Source of the DNA: Nageia nagi
Lineage: Eukaryota > Pinophyta
Assembly (NCBI GenBank): GCA_050084985.1
Contig: JBITNC010000001.1
Location: 34,720,001-34,784,000 of the forward strand
Reading direction: 5' to 3'
DNA: 64,000 bases
The notes beneath the pieces are model-generated. The model made no database searches, was not told where the DNA came from, and was given only the letters and a program-made list of their open reading frames with translations. Below are positions 60,472 to 64,000 of the stretch, piece after piece (position 1 is the stretch's first letter; each line of letters begins with the position of its first letter). The position numbers and the translations under genes were made by a program.

Positions 60472-61186
60472 TGTTAACACATAAAAATGAGTTTTAATTT
60501 AATTAAAATACCCTTTTAGGTATTCAAAATGATTTACTTATTTAATTAAATAAATGATCTTATCAATGTGCACCTCATATACCTTCATTTTTTATGATAA
60601 TAGGTCAGTCCAGCATCATAATAAGTCTAAGGAGGAGTCTTAGCACTAGACCTATTACCTATAAAGATGGAGGGGTTGTGTATAAGCAAATATGATATGG
60701 TAATAAATCCTTAATAGGTGGAAATATACTTGTGTCATTTTTTATCAATATTTCTTAACACCACCTATCATATCTAGATTTTGTTATACTTTGAACTCTA
60801 CATTCTTGCGATCTTTTAGATTCATTTATGCATGATATTCCAAGCATCAAAGGTGTGATTATGGTTTTGAGAGAAAGGGAAAGGCAATCTGGAAAGGTAA
60901 CCAAGTGGTGCCATTGGGATATTATTGCTAGTACTAGGTTAAGGTTGGATTTATGGCTTCATTATTTGGGTAAGCTTTTAATTCTTCCTCTTTCTATCAA
61001 ATATCACCTTCATTTGTCTTGATAGGTAAATTACAAGTTTGTATCTTTCCTAAATCTAGTTTGATGGGTCAAGGTTAATTACATCATTGTCATATTTCAT
61101 GTCATCATTGATTATTATTTTGTGATTACTTAGTTAAATTGAATATATTGTAAATAATCTTAATTATTATTATTTTAGTTATAACA
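60472..61186 (+). repeat. 5' LTR of element C (715 bp)
   Basis: Starts TGTTAACACATAAAAATGAG and ends TTTTAGTTATAACA. It contains CTATTACCTATAAAGATGGAGG, TTAATAGGTGGAAATATACTTG and TTAACACCACCTATCATATC, shared with the LTRs at 47890-48242 and, in weaker form, 6290-6611. The far half is missing from both LTRs of element B. Confidence 0.8.
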
Positions 61187-61298
61187 ATTGGTGAACTTGA
61201 TTTGTTTTTTACACATTGCTTTATCCTTCACTAGTTATGTCAAAAATATTAGGGTTTTTGGATAGGACTAATCTTGCATTTCAAGTATTTTATAAATG
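61187..61298 (+). other. Leader with candidate primer-binding site of element C
   Basis: ATTGGTGAACTTGATTTG follows the LTR end directly, at the place where a primer-binding site belongs. The tRNA is not identified. The leader to the gag ATG is nearly the same as in element B (CACATTGCTTTATCCTTCAC, GGATAGGACTAATC). Confidence 0.5.
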
Positions 61299-62447
61299 GA
61301 ACCAACTGAGCTTCTCTCCATTATCAATAGCTTTGATGAGGAAACCAAAGCTAACTAAAAAAGCTACTTTCCAAAAATGAGGATAAAAGTGAAGGCTCCA
61401 ACATGGGGGGCTATAGTTGATCTATTGCTACTACTCCTCCTATTTCTAGGGATTTAAATCTACTATGTGATAAAATTCATAACACTAAGGCATCAGATCT
61501 ATAATTTGAGCCTATCTTTAATTCATATAATGGTGAGGGAGATCCTATGGCTCATATCAAGGCTTTCAAATGAAATTCAAATTAAAATTTATAATGAATG
61601 ATAATTTGATGGAAAAATATTTCCCTACAATATTCATAAGTGATACATGCAATTGGTACTTATCTTTACCTACTAGGTCCAATTTTACTTTCTATACACA
61701 ACTTGTCTTGGAATCTTATATCTATTTCAAATATTATGCTCCTAGATAAATAACAATTTTAGATATAGTTAGTGTTATCCAAGATCCAAATGAAAGATTT
61801 GATAAGTTTGCGTAAAGATTTCAAAATATATGGAGCATGATTCTTGATCCATTATGCAAGTCTCATATCATAGCCATTTTTGTTCACAACATCCATACAA
61901 AATTAAAATTCATATCTTTGGATTGTATGACACTACCATCTATGGAAATTGTGCATATGTTTACCCAAAAGGATAAGCACTTAGTTTATATATGTGATAT
62001 AAAATATGGGAATCCTCCTAAGGAGAGAAACGGAGGAAGATATTAGAAAAAGGAAGATAAAGAGATTCATGGCATAGAAGAACCCAAATCCAAATAATAA
62101 CACAAGAGTCAAGCAAAGCAAAATTTTAGGAAGAACACTAGGTTACCTTTAGCTCACACTATAATGTTAAAGGATTTCTTATAGAAGAGGTTACTCAAAC
62201 TTGATCTAAAATAAGAACTAAGTCCACATGATGATAAACTTAGTTGGTACAATGAAGCTGAATTTTGTAAATATCACAAGGTTAAAGGTCATAAAATGAA
62301 TTCTTGCATGATCATAAGGAAATAATTGTAGTAATTATCAAATGATGTAAAACTATAATATGAGGCCCATACAATTGACTCAAAGGAAGCCAAACCACTT
62401 ATGGTGAATGTCATATTAAATTAGGAACTATGTGACATGGCTAGAAG
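61299..62447 (+). pseudogene. gag remnant of element C
   Basis: Opens MEPTELLSIINSFDEETKAN, followed after breaks by FNSYNGEGDPMAHIKAF-like sequence, the open piece MILDPLCKSHIIAIFVHNIH at 61837-62046, and a well preserved zinc motif at about 62255-62325: FCKYHKVKGHKMNSCMIIRK. The next block, SKEAKPLMVNVIL, is shared with element B. The gag end is interrupted by the solo LTR. Confidence 0.83.
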
Positions 62448-62945
62448 TGTAGGAAATAATACTTTAGGTGTTAGGAAAATATTTCATATTTTTCATTGGC
62501 AAGTGGAATAAATTCCACATTTTATAAATGTGTGGAGAGTAGTTTTACTATTTTTTAGAAGTTACATTCCAAAGGTTTCTATTCAATTTTTTAATTCAAG
62601 TTTAAATTAGTGTTCATATTGTAGTAGAAGATAGAATAGAGATGTAGTTGGAGAATGTATGAGGGTTAGGAGTCCATAAAGGTCTATTCCACTTGAAGTA
62701 GAAGAGAATTTTTGCAATAATGTTGTAATATATTCTCCATTTTGAAATAGGAATAAATAATTTCAATTTGATATCCATTCTATTATTGTTATTTCAAATT
62801 TGTGCATGACTAAATACAATAAATGAATGTTTATACATGTCTCCATTACTAAAATGTTGATTTATGGTGAATGCATTTGATTGTATTATGATTGTATGAT
62901 AATCTATGAGATTGATCATTATTTAATTATTGGTTAAAAAATTTA
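62448..62945 (+). mobile_element. Solo LTR (498 bp) in element C, TSD AGAAG
   Basis: Starts TGTAGGAAATAATAC and ends GGTTAAAAAATTTA, flanked by identical AGAAG at 62443-62447 and 62946-62950. Element B is uninterrupted at the same place (CCTAGGAGAGGAAG). The interior has GAAATAGGAATAAATAATTTC, resembling the tail of the solo LTR at 10520-11075. Confidence 0.85.
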
Positions 62946-63059
62946 AGAAGAGGAATACCTTGAGGAAATGTCAATCCAACCACGACAACAACTAAAGGTA
63001 ACTCATTCTAAGATAAGTATTTTGAACTTTTACAATTATCAATTGATCATAGAGATGCT

Positions 63060-63612
63060 TTGTTTGATGCACTTAAGAAAATTGAAGTTGATGCTAATAT
63101 TCCTATTGCTAAATTTGGAGAATTAGTTACTAATGTTGATATATATCTAGTTTGTTACATGATTTGCTTTCAAGATAATGAATTTCCTAATGAAGATGTT
63201 ATATAAAAAAATCTAGGACTTTTTATTTGTGTTAATGTTGATGGAGTTCCTATTAAAAAAAATTGATTAATATTGGTTCCAATGTAAATGTTTTTTTAGT
63301 TTACTTATTGCAAAAATATTTTCCTTTGATTTATGAAAAAATTAAGAGAACTAAAATTAGCATAAAAGGGTTTGATAATACTAAAAAGGAATGCATTGGA
63401 TATGTGACTATACTTATTGAAGTAGGAGGTAAAACTATTCATAAAATTTTTTATATTTTTCAAGTGAAATTATCATATAACTTATTTTTTGGAAGACCAT
63501 GGATCTATAAGATTAGGGTTTTTAATTCCACATTGCATCAATCAATTACATTTATGAACAAAGGGAATAAGGTCACTATTCATGTAGAAGAGAACCCTAG
63601 AGATGTATGTTA
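63060..63612 (+). pseudogene. Aspartic protease remnant of element C
   Basis: The 116-codon open stretch 63263-63613 reads MINIGSNVNVFLVYLLQKYF, YEKIKRTKISIKGFDNTKKE, YVTILIEVGGKTIHKIFYIF and FGRPWIYKIRVFNSTLHQSI. The active site is NIG where D-T/S-G is needed, so the catalytic Asp is lost (GAT to AAT). One base is missing just upstream, which separates it from the preceding part (LKKIEVDANIPIAKF). The copy is otherwise well preserved. Confidence 0.83.
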
Positions 63613-64000
63613 AGTAGTTGAGAGGTTTTGGATACCTCATGATTTGGTTGAAAGTGAGGAAGACAAATCAACACCTATCAATTATGTTAGTCTATAAGAG
63701 GTAAGTATAGCTACATATAGAATCCTAGAGATTAATATTTGGTAGAAATTCAGAGAGACTGGATGACCCTTATCTTTTTTCTAGAACCTAGCATTACCAC
63801 TTGGATGAGGATGAAACCAAGTACCATCGATCTATTCCTAAAAAGGACAAAGATTCTATTGAAGATGTGAATATGTTGTATTAGGAACATGAAGAAAAGA
63901 AGTAGATAAAAAAAAGAAGATATTTCTTCTATCTTGTTAATTTTATCAAGTTAGGTAAGTATGCATTTCAATAGTATTGATTATGCTTTCACTAATCAAT
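63613..64000 (+). pseudogene. Protease to RT linker of element C, cut by window end
   Basis: After the protease the frame continues with stops as RFWIPHDLVESEEDKSTPI, collinear with 53320-53700 of element B (DLVECEEDTPTPI). It runs into the end of the window. Confidence 0.7.

Larger units (their letters stand above)
60472..64000 (+). mobile_element. Element C: Tat-like gypsy, 5' LTR, gag, protease, cut by window end
   Basis: LTR 60472-61186 (715 bp) is followed by a primer-site region, gag from ATG 61299, a solo LTR insertion (62448-62945) and protease (63230-63612). It is closely related to element B in gag and protease, and to element 1 in its LTR start. RT, RNase H and integrase would lie beyond 64000. 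Confidence 0.85.

Overview
The window reads as nuclear DNA of a seed plant with a large, repeat-rich genome. One spliced plant gene is recognisable: the first two exons of an AUX1/LAX auxin influx carrier, minus strand, positions 897-2014, running off the left edge. Almost everything else is decayed LTR retrotransposon in a strongly AT-rich background. A gymnosperm is my best guess, from old nested Tat-type gypsy and copia elements and low gene density, but that is inference. I see no bacterial operon, CRISPR array, rRNA or tRNA.

Layout. 1-4490: LAX 5' part and upstream DNA. 4497-4691: possible LINE zinc-motif remnant. About 6290-14237: Ty3/gypsy Tat-like element 1, minus strand, with a polypurine tract, dual RNase H and a solo LTR inside pol (10520-11075). 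16116-35723: a copia element, minus strand, with 512 and 520 bp LTRs, split by gypsy element 2 (16655-30934, plus strand, LTRs about 1.88 kb). Element 2 encodes gag, protease, an extra RNase H placed before RT, RT, RNase H, integrase and then about 4.4 kb of further decayed coding sequence with a coiled coil. 36.4-44.1 kb: gag-like remnants and a ten-copy minisatellite (40047-40890).

47.3-58.2 kb: an outer gypsy gag interrupted by a minus-strand LTR (about 47890-48242), by element B (49390-57022) and by a copia-like LTR with two hairpins (57023-57488). Element B has unusually short LTRs (184 and 178 bp), lacks RT and RNase H, and carries a minus-strand solo LTR of the element 2 family (51004-52847). 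59.0-60.5 kb: an antisense decayed ORF that looks like a plant mobile domain. 60472-64000: element C, same family as B but with a 715 bp LTR, truncated by the window end and carrying another solo LTR (62448-62945).

Apart from LAX nothing here looks functional. Nearly all retroelement ORFs are broken by TAG, TAA or TGA codons where Gln, Arg or Trp fits the family, and several catalytic Asp or Glu codons have become Asn or Lys. That is what C-to-T decay of methylated cytosines on both strands would produce. Domain calls were made by reading translations against remembered family motifs; no database search was run.
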